Positions 1 through 8,750 of a stretch of 64,000 nucleotides of DNA are shown here, piece after piece. The DNA is from BQJU01 sp965229635 (GTDB lineage Bacteria; Bacteroidota; Bacteroidia; Chitinophagales; Saprospiraceae). The notes beneath the pieces were generated by a model, which was not told the DNA's origin, did no database searches, and saw only the letters and a list, made by a program, of their open reading frames with translations. Within the stretch, counting starts at the first letter, position 1, and each line of letters opens with the position of its first letter. Made by a program: the position numbers and the translations under genes. Location of the stretch: positions 1,240,001 through 1,304,000 of the forward strand of contig OZ245894.1 in assembly GCA_965229635.1 (NCBI GenBank), given 5' to 3'.

Positions 1-92
1 TTCTAATACGATGTACCTTTTTAGGAAATCTCCTGGTTCCTGGAGGTGAAGGGCTTGCTGGATACGGATGAAATAAATTTCACCCAACCATT

Positions 93-2555
93 TCAGTCAA
101 AGCCAACCTCCACCTCCCGCAACACTTCCCCTTTCATCCTCACCTCCATCTTCAATGCCGAATCCTCTCCCGCTTCGAGGAATTGACACTCAACATTCAG
201 CTTGTGCGCGCCCGGAGCAATGGTCCATTCCGACAGCTCATTAGAAAGGGTTTTGAGTACCTTCCATTCTTTATCGTAGAGCTGGATTTGTCCCTCCTTG
301 ACCTCAATCGTTTGCCCTTTTTGCAGGGTGATGGGGAGGACCGCCTTTTTATAATTGTCCAGTTCTACGGTGATTTCGGTTACGTTGCAATTGACCGCAG
401 TCAGCATCATTGTCAATGGTTGTTCAGCGCCGTTGTTGTCAAATTCATAAACTGAATAAAGCGGCTCGCCCGGCTGGCGGACTTTCTTTTTGTAATTGAA
501 TTTAAAAGACTGCACTGGCGTGAGCGCATACTTGTTTTGTGCTTGCGGCGTCAGTTCAAATTCCGTGGATAAGTCCTGCATTTGCTCCTTTTCCTGCGGC
601 TTAAATAGGCCCGCCAACCTCGCTCTTTCCCACACTTTGATGATGCGTAATATTTCGTCAGACTTGCCATTTTGCCGGAAGGTCTCCGGGCTGGCCACAA
701 AGGAAAATCCGGCGTCAAATCCCGCTGAACGGGCCATCAGCCACTGGACGTCTTCCACGGTGGTGGTCGGGGTCATCAGAAACCAGCCCAACATGCCGGG
801 CATCAGGTTTCGCCGGTAATATTTTTGGTTGCGCAGGCGGTATTCGGTCTGGCTTTCCCGGAAGCCTGCGTACCAGGGTTCGCCCCAATTCATGCGGGCG
901 TAGATGTGCCAAAAATAATGTGTAGGCCGACTTGCTCCCGCCAGGAAATGACCTTTTAGATTATTGTCCAGGCGGTCGTACCATTGTTTGACAAACAATG
1001 ATTTTGCATAATTGCCCATACCCGTAGAATGGCCGCCTTCCAGTCCATCAAAATCCAGCATACGCACCCCGGTTTCATTCATAAAGTCGGCAATATTTTC
1101 GGCGATCTCCTGGTTGAGTTCGGCATTACCCAAAAATACTTTGTATGGATGGTCCATTAGCTTGCTGATCTCGGTGCCGGCCTGGTGCGCTGATGGCGTT
1201 GTGCCAAACGCTCCCCGCTGGCAATCCAGCAGCTTCCAGGGCGCTGCTTCGGTGACGGAACCATAACGGATGATTTCCTGGCCGATCAGGACGCTCTTTA
1301 GTGTGTTATTCTCCATCTGGTTGAAGAAGACCGGATCTTCAATGGTGATTTCGGATTGATCTTTGGTGATGGCTTGTGAAAGGCGGCTGCTCCCAACTTT
1401 GGCCAGTCTTTCATCGGGAACCGGCGTCACGTAGGGATCGTCCGTGGTAATGAAATTGGTCAGGGTGTGGGTACCCAATCCAATGCCGCGAGCCTCGGCT
1501 TTTTCCACGCATTGTTTCATGCCATTGTAGCCGTTGGGAAATTGCGCCTCAATCAACGGAAAATGCCCCCAGGTTTGGAATGGATGCCCATGGTACAGGT
1601 AGCCAAATCCAACTTTTTCGGTATAATCCAGGCATTCATCAATCGTCGCTTCGGTGAAATCCATGATCAGGTAGGAGGAATTGATCACCGGCGATTTTTT
1701 GATCCATGTGCCGTTGATTTCGGGATGGGGAAGGCCTTCCGCCAGCTCAATACGGCCGATCATATCCAGCGTTGCTGCGGTCTCTACACCAAATAGCGCA
1801 ATCTTACTGCCGACTACCCCACCATCCTCATAAGCCGGAGCCACAAAATGTGGGTGTCCCCAATTATCAATCACCCGATCCGTGCTCCGGTTTCTGGTGA
1901 AGGCCTGTAGTGCACTGCCGCCATCAACCGGCCTGGCCGCTTCCACGGAATAAAGCACATAGCCATTGCCCTCTTCGCGTTGCATATTTTCATAATCCGA
2001 CTGGCTGAAAATATCCAGTTGCGGCATGTGGTCATTTTCCCGCCAGGGGTATCCGCCCAGCGTTTTGACGTTCAGTCCCTGAAGTCCCAGCGTAAATACT
2101 GAATCCTGCACGATACCCACCGTCTCCCCAATGCTTCCCTCCAAAGTGGTAAAGTACGGCCCCCAAATCACCGCATCGATCTGATCGGCGGGTGTCGCAT
2201 CGATGACCTCCAGACTTAGATAGTCCGCTTTCTTTTCAATGCGAATCTGCACGGAAAGGCTATCCGGAAAATGGAGAGTGTAAGTATCAGCATCGCCAGC
2301 CACAACCGACTGAGGAGCATATACCGTAGAATCCACCTTCACCGATAGCAACCAGGACTCCCGTGTATTTAATAAATGATTTTTGCCATCCTCTTTATTG
2401 ATCAGGGCAGTCAGTTTTCCCTGCGTATCGACCGACAAGCTCCAATCGGACAAATCAAAGGTGAGGTCACTGGTCGAACTGCCGCAGCCGGACAGGAAAA
2501 GAATCAGTGGCAATAGATACGGCCAGGGGCGTGGAGGAGTTGGTTTTACCTTCAT
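93..2555 (-). CDS. Large lipoprotein, TIM-barrel glycosidase-like
   Basis: 820-aa predicted lipoprotein: a Pro-rich n-region, a hydrophobic stretch and a lipobox ending L-S-G-C near residue 24, so probably outer-membrane or periplasm anchored. The N-terminal third is beta-rich. The middle (about residues 285-650) has the alternating pattern of a (beta/alpha)8 barrel, with acidic strand ends such as LIMDFTEA and MLDFDGLEGG and an aromatic-rich segment (HYFWHIYARMNWGEPWY) that would suit a carbohydrate cleft. The C-terminal ~130 residues look like a beta-sandwich. I infer a glycoside hydrolase or related polysaccharide enzyme but cannot place it in a numbered GH family. No SusC/SusD pair adjoins it, so it is not in a classical polysaccharide utilisation locus within this window. 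The ATG at 2555 directly precedes the signal sequence. Confidence 0.7.
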   Translation of the reverse strand: MKVKPTPPRPWPYLLPLILFLSGCGSSTSDLTFDLSDWSLSVDTQGKLTALINKEDGKNHLLNTRESWLLSVKVDSTVYAPQSVVAGDADTYTLHFPDSLSVQIRIEKKADYLSLEVIDATPADQIDAVIWGPYFTTLEGSIGETVGIVQDSVFTLGLQGLNVKTLGGYPWRENDHMPQLDIFSQSDYENMQREEGNGYVLYSVEAARPVDGGSALQAFTRNRSTDRVIDNWGHPHFVAPAYEDGGVVGSKIALFGVETAATLDMIGRIELAEGLPHPEINGTWIKKSPVINSSYLIMDFTEATIDECLDYTEKVGFGYLYHGHPFQTWGHFPLIEAQFPNGYNGMKQCVEKAEARGIGLGTHTLTNFITTDDPYVTPVPDERLAKVGSSRLSQAITKDQSEITIEDPVFFNQMENNTLKSVLIGQEIIRYGSVTEAAPWKLLDCQRGAFGTTPSAHQAGTEISKLMDHPYKVFLGNAELNQEIAENIADFMNETGVRMLDFDGLEGGHSTGMGNYAKSLFVKQWYDRLDNNLKGHFLAGASRPTHYFWHIYARMNWGEPWYAGFRESQTEYRLRNQKYYRRNLMPGMLGWFLMTPTTTVEDVQWLMARSAGFDAGFSFVASPETFRQNGKSDEILRIIKVWERARLAGLFKPQEKEQMQDLSTEFELTPQAQNKYALTPVQSFKFNYKKKVRQPGEPLYSVYEFDNNGAEQPLTMMLTAVNCNVTEITVELDNYKKAVLPITLQKGQTIEVKEGQIQLYDKEWKVLKTLSNELSEWTIAPGAHKLNVECQFLEAGEDSALKMEVRMKGEVLREVEVGFD

Positions 2556-2937
2556 GAAACGGAAGTTTCCGGGAAAATAAGGAAAGATTAATTTTTCGTG
2601 GGTGTTTTTCTAATCTTCCTCTTTAGAAAGACATCCCGATCAAGGTCTGCTAATTGGAGGTCATGATTGAAAGAAGTTCCGAAGTTTATATCCTTCTGCC
2701 AAGGAGCAATTTCTGCAGTGAAAAGAATAATCATTTCACTTACTTTGCTGATATCTGAATATGATTTCTTGATCTTTTGCATCTATGCTGAATTTCTCAC
2801 ACGGTTCGTGTATGCGGCGTTGCCAGCTTTTACAAACTTCTTCTCGAAGCTTTAACGTGGCGTAATTTAGGACTTTTCAACCGAAGAATCAACGTCATGG
2901 CTGGGTTGACGTATGCGCATTGTTGTTGGCTGTAAAA
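2556..2937. other. Gene-poor AT-rich spacer
   Basis: About 380 bp between the glycosidase-like gene and the CHAT partner gene. A 64-codon minus-strand reading frame (2588-2782) is present but has no recognisable motif, so it is not called. Around 2886-2915 there is an imperfect inverted pair ACGTCA/TGACGT with a 9-nt loop. The base composition drops to AT-rich here, marking the edge of the CHAT-containing segment. Confidence 0.35.
2574..2588 (-). promoter_or_regulatory. Candidate -7 promoter/leader element (ATCTTTCYTTATTTT)
   Basis: Read on the minus strand, ATCTTTCCTTATTTT lies 19-33 nt upstream of the ATG at 2555. A nearly identical element precedes the genes starting at 5721 and 49430 at similar distances. 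ATCTTTC resembles the Bacteroidota -7 box TAnnTTTG with two changes; the assignment is an inference from recurrence and position. Confidence 0.4.
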
Positions 2938-3519
2938 TTATGAATTTAAAAAATCTTCTAATTCTTTTACATGATTAGCTATTTTGTAAAAGTCTCGCCT
3001 AATTTCGTCAGCTACATCAGGATCTACACCTCGTCCGGCAGTTGTATCTGCCATACCAATATAAGTAGAATCAAAACTTGGTGCGTTATAATATTCCAAT
3101 TGACTCTTTTGATATTTTACAAAAGTCTCTTTCGCAAGATTGCCCCAATGTACACTGCTGTCATCGTTAATTTGATGATAGAGTAATGAAATAAGAATAG
3201 ATATATAAGTCATTTTCTCATACACGCTAATTTCCTCTGTATATAAAACAATTTTAAACCAGCTCTTTTTTCTACCTGACAAGCATTCTTCATAAGTGTA
3301 GAACGCCACCCTTAAATGCCCTATTCCTACACGTATTTCGGTTTCTATATCGGAACTGACAGGAGCGGTAATAAATACCTTTTCAGCTGCAATAAGGTGA
3401 ACTCTAGCAACTTTATATAAAACTTTCTGTAATAGTTGACCTCGAATAAAATCAAGAGTTACATCAATCATACTATTTTTTGACGCTCTTATAAGTTTGA
3501 ATTTTTCTATTACTTCCAT
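2938..3519 (-). CDS. Uncharacterised partner of the EAD11-CHAT protein
   Basis: 193-aa, mostly helical, predicted cytoplasmic protein with no signal peptide and no family I recognise. An in-frame TTG lies two codons upstream, but the ATG at 3519 is the better start. It begins 32 bp downstream of the CHAT protease gene on the same strand, so the two are probably co-transcribed. In described CHAT modules a neighbouring gene often encodes the substrate, a regulator or a second effector; which applies here is unknown. AT-rich composition matches the CHAT gene and differs from the surrounding genes, consistent with acquisition as a unit. Confidence 0.65.
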   Translation of the reverse strand: MEVIEKFKLIRASKNSMIDVTLDFIRGQLLQKVLYKVARVHLIAAEKVFITAPVSSDIETEIRVGIGHLRVAFYTYEECLSGRKKSWFKIVLYTEEISVYEKMTYISILISLLYHQINDDSSVHWGNLAKETFVKYQKSQLEYYNAPSFDSTYIGMADTTAGRGVDPDVADEIRRDFYKIANHVKELEDFLNS

Positions 3520-3551
3520 CTTCAATAATTAATTTAACTTTCAAAGTGTTA

Positions 3552-4517
3552 TCAAAGTATAACCGGGATATTACTACCTGATATATTATTTAATTCTACT
3601 GAAATTTTGGCAAACTCAAAAGAGAAGTTTACATTTTTTCCTTCCCCAATTGCTCTATAGAATGTACTCGCAAATTGAATCGCAGTTTCATCAGGAATAG
3701 CACTCTTCATTCCTATAACATTAGGAATATACTTCCTTATTAAAATAGCTTGTTCATATGAAAAACAAGAATTTAAAAATACAGCAGATATGCTATCAGT
3801 AAATAATTTAAACAAATTTGCTAACGGTTCTGATCTAACAATTTTTGAATCTTCAAAACGATTATCTAATAAAGATATACCATCAGAACTACCATGACCA
3901 GAAAAATGAACGAAATTGGGATTATATCTTAGCAGCGCTTCTTGAAAATCTTTAATTCTCACGGCCGAAATCTTAATAAACTCGAAGTAGTCTCTATATT
4001 TTGATTTTGTTAGCTCCTCTTCAATGCCTCTCATTTCTTTATCCAACCTAATAAAGCTAGTATTAGCAGGACTAGATGCTAAAAACAAGATTTTTATCTT
4101 AAAATTATTTCTCAATGATTTTTCCACCAGAGTTTCAGAAGTATTTTTAGTCTCGCTATCAATCGAAAAATCACCTTCAATTTCAACATGGTCATTAAAT
4201 GTAATATTGTTATCCTCTATCAGCTTCACTGATTTTTCATCTATTTGGACCTCACTCTCAATTTTATTAATCAAGTTCAAAATAGAACTAATTATTCGAC
4301 TAACTTCCAAAGTTGCCTCTGAATTAGATATTATTCCTCTAACTTGACTATTTTTTAAGTTAGCATATCTCGAAGAAATCAAAATCACATCATCTAAAAA
4401 CTTTTTTCTAAGATCATCATATGATCGGATAAATGCCAAGAGAACTTGAAATGCTTCATCAATTTTTCCAGTTGCTAAAAGCTGCTTAACAATATAGCTT
4501 ATTCTTTCTTTTTTCAT
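3552..4517 (-). CDS. EAD11-CHAT caspase-like protease
   Basis: 321 aa. Residues ~5-85 form a helical effector-associated domain of the EAD11 type, with the characteristic ILISSRYANLK then GIISNSEATLEVSRI pattern. A ~50-residue linker follows, then a CHAT (caspase-like) peptidase from ~140 to the end, starting ILFLASSPANTSFIRLDKE. The catalytic dyad is visible: His208 in HFSGHG and Cys251 in FLNSCFS. EADs are adaptor domains that recruit effectors by homotypic contacts (established for the class), so this is probably a conditionally activated protease. The ATG at 4517 is chosen over an upstream in-frame ATG at 4652 because the latter overlaps the preceding gene and its extension does not look like protein. 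A second EAD11 protein is encoded at 6659. Confidence 0.88.
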   Translation of the reverse strand: MKKERISYIVKQLLATGKIDEAFQVLLAFIRSYDDLRKKFLDDVILISSRYANLKNSQVRGIISNSEATLEVSRIISSILNLINKIESEVQIDEKSVKLIEDNNITFNDHVEIEGDFSIDSETKNTSETLVEKSLRNNFKIKILFLASSPANTSFIRLDKEMRGIEEELTKSKYRDYFEFIKISAVRIKDFQEALLRYNPNFVHFSGHGSSDGISLLDNRFEDSKIVRSEPLANLFKLFTDSISAVFLNSCFSYEQAILIRKYIPNVIGMKSAIPDETAIQFASTFYRAIGEGKNVNFSFEFAKISVELNNISGSNIPVIL

Positions 4518-4608
4518 TAATGTTTTTTTTATAGCCACCAACGTTGTACAAACACCATAACGGCGTATATACCTATTATGTATAAACCTTCCAAACATGC
4601 TCATTTGT

Positions 4609-5721
4609 TTATTCCGATGCCTCAATCTTAGTTTTAAAAGCATACAAAGCAAATGAACCTAACCAATGCTGTCCTGCATAGTCTCCATCAGTAATTTTGG
4701 AAAGAGAGTAGTCCAGATGCTCGGTGGCTAAGTTATAGGCATTGACATTATCCTTTATAGGGTAAAGACACCAGGCTCTTGAAAAATTCACGCCATCCAA
4801 ATGCACGAGGTGCCCATCAGAACGATCGATGACTTGTCCTGGAGGGAGGGCTAAATTTTGATTAAATAAGGAAGGTAAAAACTCAACAGACCATTTTTTA
4901 AATGCTTCTTCAGAAAGTACTTTACGCATAATGTCAAGTTCTTGCAAACAGGGAGAGAGGAAATCATATCCACTTGGTTCCCAGCTAATCGGGCAATCTT
5001 TATCGTTGCTGTAAAATCGAATGGCTGCTTCCTTGATGGCATTTGATAACGTATCGTTTCCAACAACTTGTGCATAGTCGTAGGCAAAACTAATGCCAAA
5101 AGCGGTATTGGAATGAGTACCTACTCTAATCGGGTAAACCAGTTTTGGAAGGTATTCAATGTAAGCATTTGCAATATAATCTTCTAGTGGTTTTAAGTTG
5201 TTGTACCACTTTTGAGCAAGGGGATTATTCCAGGTAAATAATTCCTCCTGAAGCTTGAGCAACCATGCCCAACCATACAACCTTTCGAAAGACTTACTGT
5301 CTGGGTTTAATGAGAAATAGGCCACTTCTTTTTCAATGTTTTCAGCGGTAAGATTTTCATCCAGCATTTGGATGGCCTCTTCTTTTTTAGCCAGGTCAGG
5401 GAAGTTTTTTAATAGATAAACCAAAGACCAATGACCGTGTACCGCAGAATGCCAATCATAGCAACCGTAAAAAGCCGGATGGTGCTCTACAGGCATGGCC
5501 AAATCGCTTTCTTTTGCAATGACTAATCCCGACTTATAGGGGAGCGGATTTTGAATACAGCCAAGCGGTAATTCACTTAACCGGTTGGCCTCTTTGAGAT
5601 CCAATTCTATGTTTTTCGTTTCCTTAATTGGAGGAGTAGGTGAGCTTTCTTTTTTCTTTTCATCATTGCAGGAAGAAAGTAAAAGACATATGCTAATCAT
5701 TAATAAAAGTCGCTCCTTCAT
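4609..5721 (-). CDS. DUF2891 family lipoprotein
   Basis: 370-aa predicted lipoprotein (lipobox LLSSC, Cys18, followed by a charged low-complexity linker). The mature part matches DUF2891, an all-helical barrel family of unknown function: the conserved signature HHPAFYGCYDWHSAVHGHWS is near the N-terminus, followed by RVGTHSNTAFG, CPISWEPSGYDFLSPC and HLVHLDGVNFSRAWC. The many His, Asp and Trp residues lining an alpha-barrel suggest an enzyme or glycan binder, but no activity can be assigned. The ATG at 5721 starts a clean signal peptide; an upstream in-frame ATG at 5772 would spoil it. The leader carries the element at 5741-5755. Confidence 0.85.
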   Translation of the reverse strand: MKERLLLMISICLLLSSCNDEKKKESSPTPPIKETKNIELDLKEANRLSELPLGCIQNPLPYKSGLVIAKESDLAMPVEHHPAFYGCYDWHSAVHGHWSLVYLLKNFPDLAKKEEAIQMLDENLTAENIEKEVAYFSLNPDSKSFERLYGWAWLLKLQEELFTWNNPLAQKWYNNLKPLEDYIANAYIEYLPKLVYPIRVGTHSNTAFGISFAYDYAQVVGNDTLSNAIKEAAIRFYSNDKDCPISWEPSGYDFLSPCLQELDIMRKVLSEEAFKKWSVEFLPSLFNQNLALPPGQVIDRSDGHLVHLDGVNFSRAWCLYPIKDNVNAYNLATEHLDYSLSKITDGDYAGQHWLGSFALYAFKTKIEASE

Positions 5722-5740
5722 TGGACGAAATGTTTTCGGG

Positions 5741-5755
5741 AAAATAAAGAAAGAT
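5741..5755 (-). promoter_or_regulatory. Candidate -7 promoter/leader element, copy 2
   Basis: ATCTTTCTTTATTTT on the minus strand, 20-34 nt upstream of the ATG at 5721. Extended over 29 nt, this leader matches the one upstream of the gene at 2555 at 26 positions, although the two proteins are unrelated. That supports a promoter or transcript-leader element rather than common coding ancestry. Confidence 0.4.
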
Positions 5756-5768
5756 TGATTTTCTGTCC

Positions 5769-6000
5769 TCAAAAGTATTCTTTTTTCCAGGCTTCAATTT
5801 TATTTTCTATCTCCTATTCACTATCAAGGTAATAATCGAACTCAAAATTAAAAGCGCCTATTTTTTCAAATTCATCAGAATATTCAAATCCGCTATTTAA
5901 AAAACCTTCTATCTGTGAGGATAATTTTTCTACTTTTTTTGCAAGTATTGTCCGGTGTACGGTCTGCTTTACTGCGAAAAGCAAGGGCCTTGCCTTCCGT
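5769..6000 (-). pseudogene. Possible decayed or frameshifted small gene
   Basis: In the gap between the DUF2891 gene and the 155-aa gene, one minus-strand frame reads like protein (containing VEKLSSQIEGFLNSGFEY) but is broken by TAG at 5814-5816, then continues EIENKIEAWKKEYF to a TGA at 5769-5771. A run of seven T on the plus strand (5934-5940) lies where this frame could be joined by a shift to the frame reading WDLNIRFTEGKALAF further upstream. Together they look like a remnant of one short gene with a frameshift and a stop. The family is not recognised, and this could be chance. Confidence 0.25.
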
Positions 6001-6065
6001 AAATCTAATATTTAAATCCCAAAAAAGAAAGCAGAGAGATGCAAATGAAGGACTATCGAGTTTGA

Positions 6066-6533
6066 CTACGATTCCCACCCCGGCCCCACCTTCTTACCGG
6101 TGGGCGGGGTGATAATACTCATGTTATTTAGCTGCATAGGATCTTCCCTCTGATTGATTCGTCGGTTCATGTCCAGAAGTTCCTGAAGAAGTTCAATCAG
6201 TGTGACATCTTCCTGATCCTTTTCGGCGGTGTGCAGAAGCTGATCGAGCCTCTGTTGCGCCGCTTCCCAGAAGTACCGCTGGTTTTCTTCGGTAAATTCC
6301 CGAAAGTCGATGATCATCATGACTGTTTCGCCGGTGTTTTTATGGTAAAAACCGCCATAGCCGTTGAACTCATGATCTTCAGTGGGAATGTATTGGTTGA
6401 GGTAATCAGCAAAGGGTTTGGCCTTGGGATTTAGTGCCAGGACTGGATGAATTTCTTCCATCAATCGGATCATCCATCGCAGCCTTTTGGCGAAGCCTCT
6501 GCCGTCTTTTAAATACCAGAATCCGGATGCCAT
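6066..6533 (-). CDS. Hypothetical 155-aa protein
   Basis: 155-aa predicted cytoplasmic protein with no signal or membrane segment. The N-terminal half is rich in aromatic and Gly residues (MASGFWYLKDGRGFAK and FNGYGGFYHKNTGETVMMII); a helical, acidic C-terminal half (EKDQEDVTLIELLQELLDMN) ends in a Pro/Gly tail, VGPGWES. The small alpha+beta form resembles immunity-protein-like families, but no specific family is recognised and no toxin gene lies nearby. The ATG at 6533 is supported by an immediately structured N-terminus. It lies upstream of, and in the same direction as, the decayed frame at 5769-6000. Confidence 0.55.
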   Translation of the reverse strand: MASGFWYLKDGRGFAKRLRWMIRLMEEIHPVLALNPKAKPFADYLNQYIPTEDHEFNGYGGFYHKNTGETVMMIIDFREFTEENQRYFWEAAQQRLDQLLHTAEKDQEDVTLIELLQELLDMNRRINQREDPMQLNNMSIITPPTGKKVGPGWES

Positions 6534-6658
6534 TTGGGCGTGTTTTGTTAAATGTAATCCCTACAAACATACACTTCCCCCGCAAAAAAAAAGAATAATT
6601 TGTATAGCTAAAACTCTTTCATTATTTTGAGGCTTACCTTAAAAAAACCTAAACCCCG

Positions 6659-7819
6659 ATGGATACTCACGCAAGAGAATTAATTAGTCAGAACCGGCTC
6701 TCTGCTGCCATAAAGCAGATGCATGCTCAGGTGAAAAAAGGAAAGATCAAAAATGCCTTGTCGCTCATCGAAAGCCGCCTGAATGACGTTAATGAGAAGA
6801 TGCGCTTGGGACTACTGTCCGAGGAAAATGCCAATCTCGAATTAAATAAGATTCGCAATAGTTTACTCGAACTCTGTGACCAGATGGATGCGGCCGAGCA
6901 GGTGGTCGGCGTAGGCGGTCAATCCTTTGTTCGCCTGGGACTGATTGGTGCTGGGGTATTGTTGTTACTGGTGGCATCCTGGTTTGCCTTCCTGAAACCG
7001 GCGAGTTGTGATGACCGCAAAGTGGCCGTTTTGGTGGCTGATTTTCAAAGTACGGAAAAGGTGGAGGAAACGGATGGTTTTGCCAATACGCTGGTGACCA
7101 GAATGGACTTTCTGCTGCCCGATGATGTGTATGATGTCAGCCCGGTAGGACCACAGTCCAGACAGGTGAAACGGTACGATGAGTTTATTCAGCAGGAGCA
7201 TTTTCTAAATACTTGTGATACCAGCGGTATGTTTGTAAACGGCTTTCTGAGCCTGGAGCAGGAGGTGTTTAATATTTATATCACCCTGGCTAATTTAAAA
7301 ATGAATGTACCCGATCTGGCACAGGACAATTCCATCGTGCTCGACAATCCTGCTGGTCTGGAGTTTTCCATTTCCAATAATGCCAATTTCCTGGCAGATT
7401 TTTTGATCGGCATCATTCAGTGTTTTGAAGGTAAGCCCTACGATGCCTTGCAGCGCTTCTTTGAATTGGAAAAAGGCGATGAAACCGGTATCACCCGCGA
7501 GGATAAAAAATTTCAGGCAGCTCTTGCCCATTTCAAAGGCAATTGCTACGCCATGCGCGGTGATAACGAACGGGCGAAGGAACAATATGAAATTGTAAAG
7601 AAAAACGGCAGCGCCGAAATGCAAACCGTGGCCGAAAAGAACAGCGCTACCTCCGACCGCATCAACCAAAAAATGCAGGATGATCCCGAGCTGAGGTCCA
7701 AATTAAGTGAAAACCGTTCTCAGCATTCCAAGTTTGAAGACGAATTGAATAGAATATTGAAGCAGATTTTTAATCCGGGTATTGATAAGGTGGGTAGGTT
7801 TTTGAAGTCGATAAAGTAG
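6659..7819 (+). CDS. EAD11 membrane protein with TPR-like domain
   Basis: 386 aa. Residues ~8-80 are an EAD11-type helical domain: a helix starting ELISQNRLSAAIKQM, then a segment LIESRLNDVNEKMRLGLLSE and a final helix NLELNKIRNSLLELC. It matches the N-terminus of the EAD11-CHAT protein at 3552 in pattern and spacing. One membrane helix follows (about 90-111, FVRLGLIGAGVLLLLVASWF), placing the EAD in the cytoplasm and the remaining ~270 residues outside. The outer part has an alpha/beta segment (DDRKVAVLVADFQS) and TPR-like helices near 245-320 (AALAHFKGNCYAMRGDNERA). The arrangement suits a membrane sensor that recruits an EAD11 effector; the partner and signal are inferred. Confidence 0.75.
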   Translation: MDTHARELISQNRLSAAIKQMHAQVKKGKIKNALSLIESRLNDVNEKMRLGLLSEENANLELNKIRNSLLELCDQMDAAEQVVGVGGQSFVRLGLIGAGVLLLLVASWFAFLKPASCDDRKVAVLVADFQSTEKVEETDGFANTLVTRMDFLLPDDVYDVSPVGPQSRQVKRYDEFIQQEHFLNTCDTSGMFVNGFLSLEQEVFNIYITLANLKMNVPDLAQDNSIVLDNPAGLEFSISNNANFLADFLIGIIQCFEGKPYDALQRFFELEKGDETGITREDKKFQAALAHFKGNCYAMRGDNERAKEQYEIVKKNGSAEMQTVAEKNSATSDRINQKMQDDPELRSKLSENRSQHSKFEDELNRILKQIFNPGIDKVGRFLKSIK

Positions 7820-7824
7820 GGAAG

Positions 7825-8490
7825 CTAACTTACTATAGACGACGGGGGAGTATTTAATTCGTTAATCCGAATTAACTCATCTATTTCCCAAGTAGTAAAA
7901 TGATCCTGGATTGGTAATTTGGGCAAATTTTTGTTTTTGATTTTTACTACTTTCTTTATCTGCTTTACTTTTAAATCATTTAATATGGCATCGATCTTGC
8001 CATGATCACCTCCTGTTTTGAATTCTATTTTGGCTGTTTTTTTATCGATCTCTATGTCGTTCTTTTGGATGTGGGGATCAACATTTTCGAGGTTGATATC
8101 TTCCATTAAAAGATGTTCATAAATTCTATCTATTCTAGACTTAGCTACCTTGTCGAATTTTAAATAGGATTCAATAGCTTGTATTCCGGTAAATATCTTA
8201 TATCCCCTACTATTTCTGACGATGTAATCTTGATACCATCCTCTACTTAAGTTTGCACCAACAAATCCAAGTACAAATCCTATCTGCCATCCTTCAGCTT
8301 TTTTATGTCTATTTTCTTTGGCAAGCAGTACTTTTAAGGCTTCTTTAAATGCTTGTCTTAGATCAGATATCAATACCTGCTCATTATTAATTATTATTTG
8401 CTTTTGATCATCACCCAGCTTTGAAGTCCAAAACCGAAATAGATCAAATGCTGCTTTTGGTATTTTATTTTCTAATAGAAATAAATCCAT
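7825..8490 (-). CDS. Hypothetical 221-aa protein
   Basis: 221-aa predicted soluble protein of no family I recognise. The N-terminal half is helical, with a Gly/aromatic segment (GWQIGFVLGFVGANLSRGWY). The C-terminal half alternates Lys-rich strands and helices (KIEFKTGGDHGKIDAILNDL, then KQIKKVVKIKNKNLPKLP). It converges with the EAD11 membrane protein gene, the two ending only 5 bp apart. AT-rich composition resembles the CHAT segment at 2.9-4.5 kb and differs from the genes on both sides. Confidence 0.55.
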   Translation of the reverse strand: MDLFLLENKIPKAAFDLFRFWTSKLGDDQKQIIINNEQVLISDLRQAFKEALKVLLAKENRHKKAEGWQIGFVLGFVGANLSRGWYQDYIVRNSRGYKIFTGIQAIESYLKFDKVAKSRIDRIYEHLLMEDINLENVDPHIQKNDIEIDKKTAKIEFKTGGDHGKIDAILNDLKVKQIKKVVKIKNKNLPKLPIQDHFTTWEIDELIRINELNTPPSSIVS

Positions 8491-8750
8491 TTTAGATTCT
8501 GTTCAGTCAGCAAGTCTATAATATATCTTCATCCAACTTTTGCGAATGTAAATTCTCACAACTAATTAATTATCAGCGTTTTTATAGAGAAGGCCTAGAA
8601 ATAAGGTATAAACCATCCACTTGTAAATATAATACTATTTTTTTAAAAAATTAAAGCTCTGCCAACCCAAAAGGCCACCCAATATTGATTCACATTCTCT
8701 GATTGCGTACCTTTACCAATAGGGTCAAACAACCCCAAGCTTTACAACTC

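Noticed and set aside
2800..4580. attC/integron-like sites bracketing the CHAT module (ACGTTG/GTTGACGT words)
   Set aside because: The words do not form matching R and L boxes, and no integrase is present; chance resemblance.
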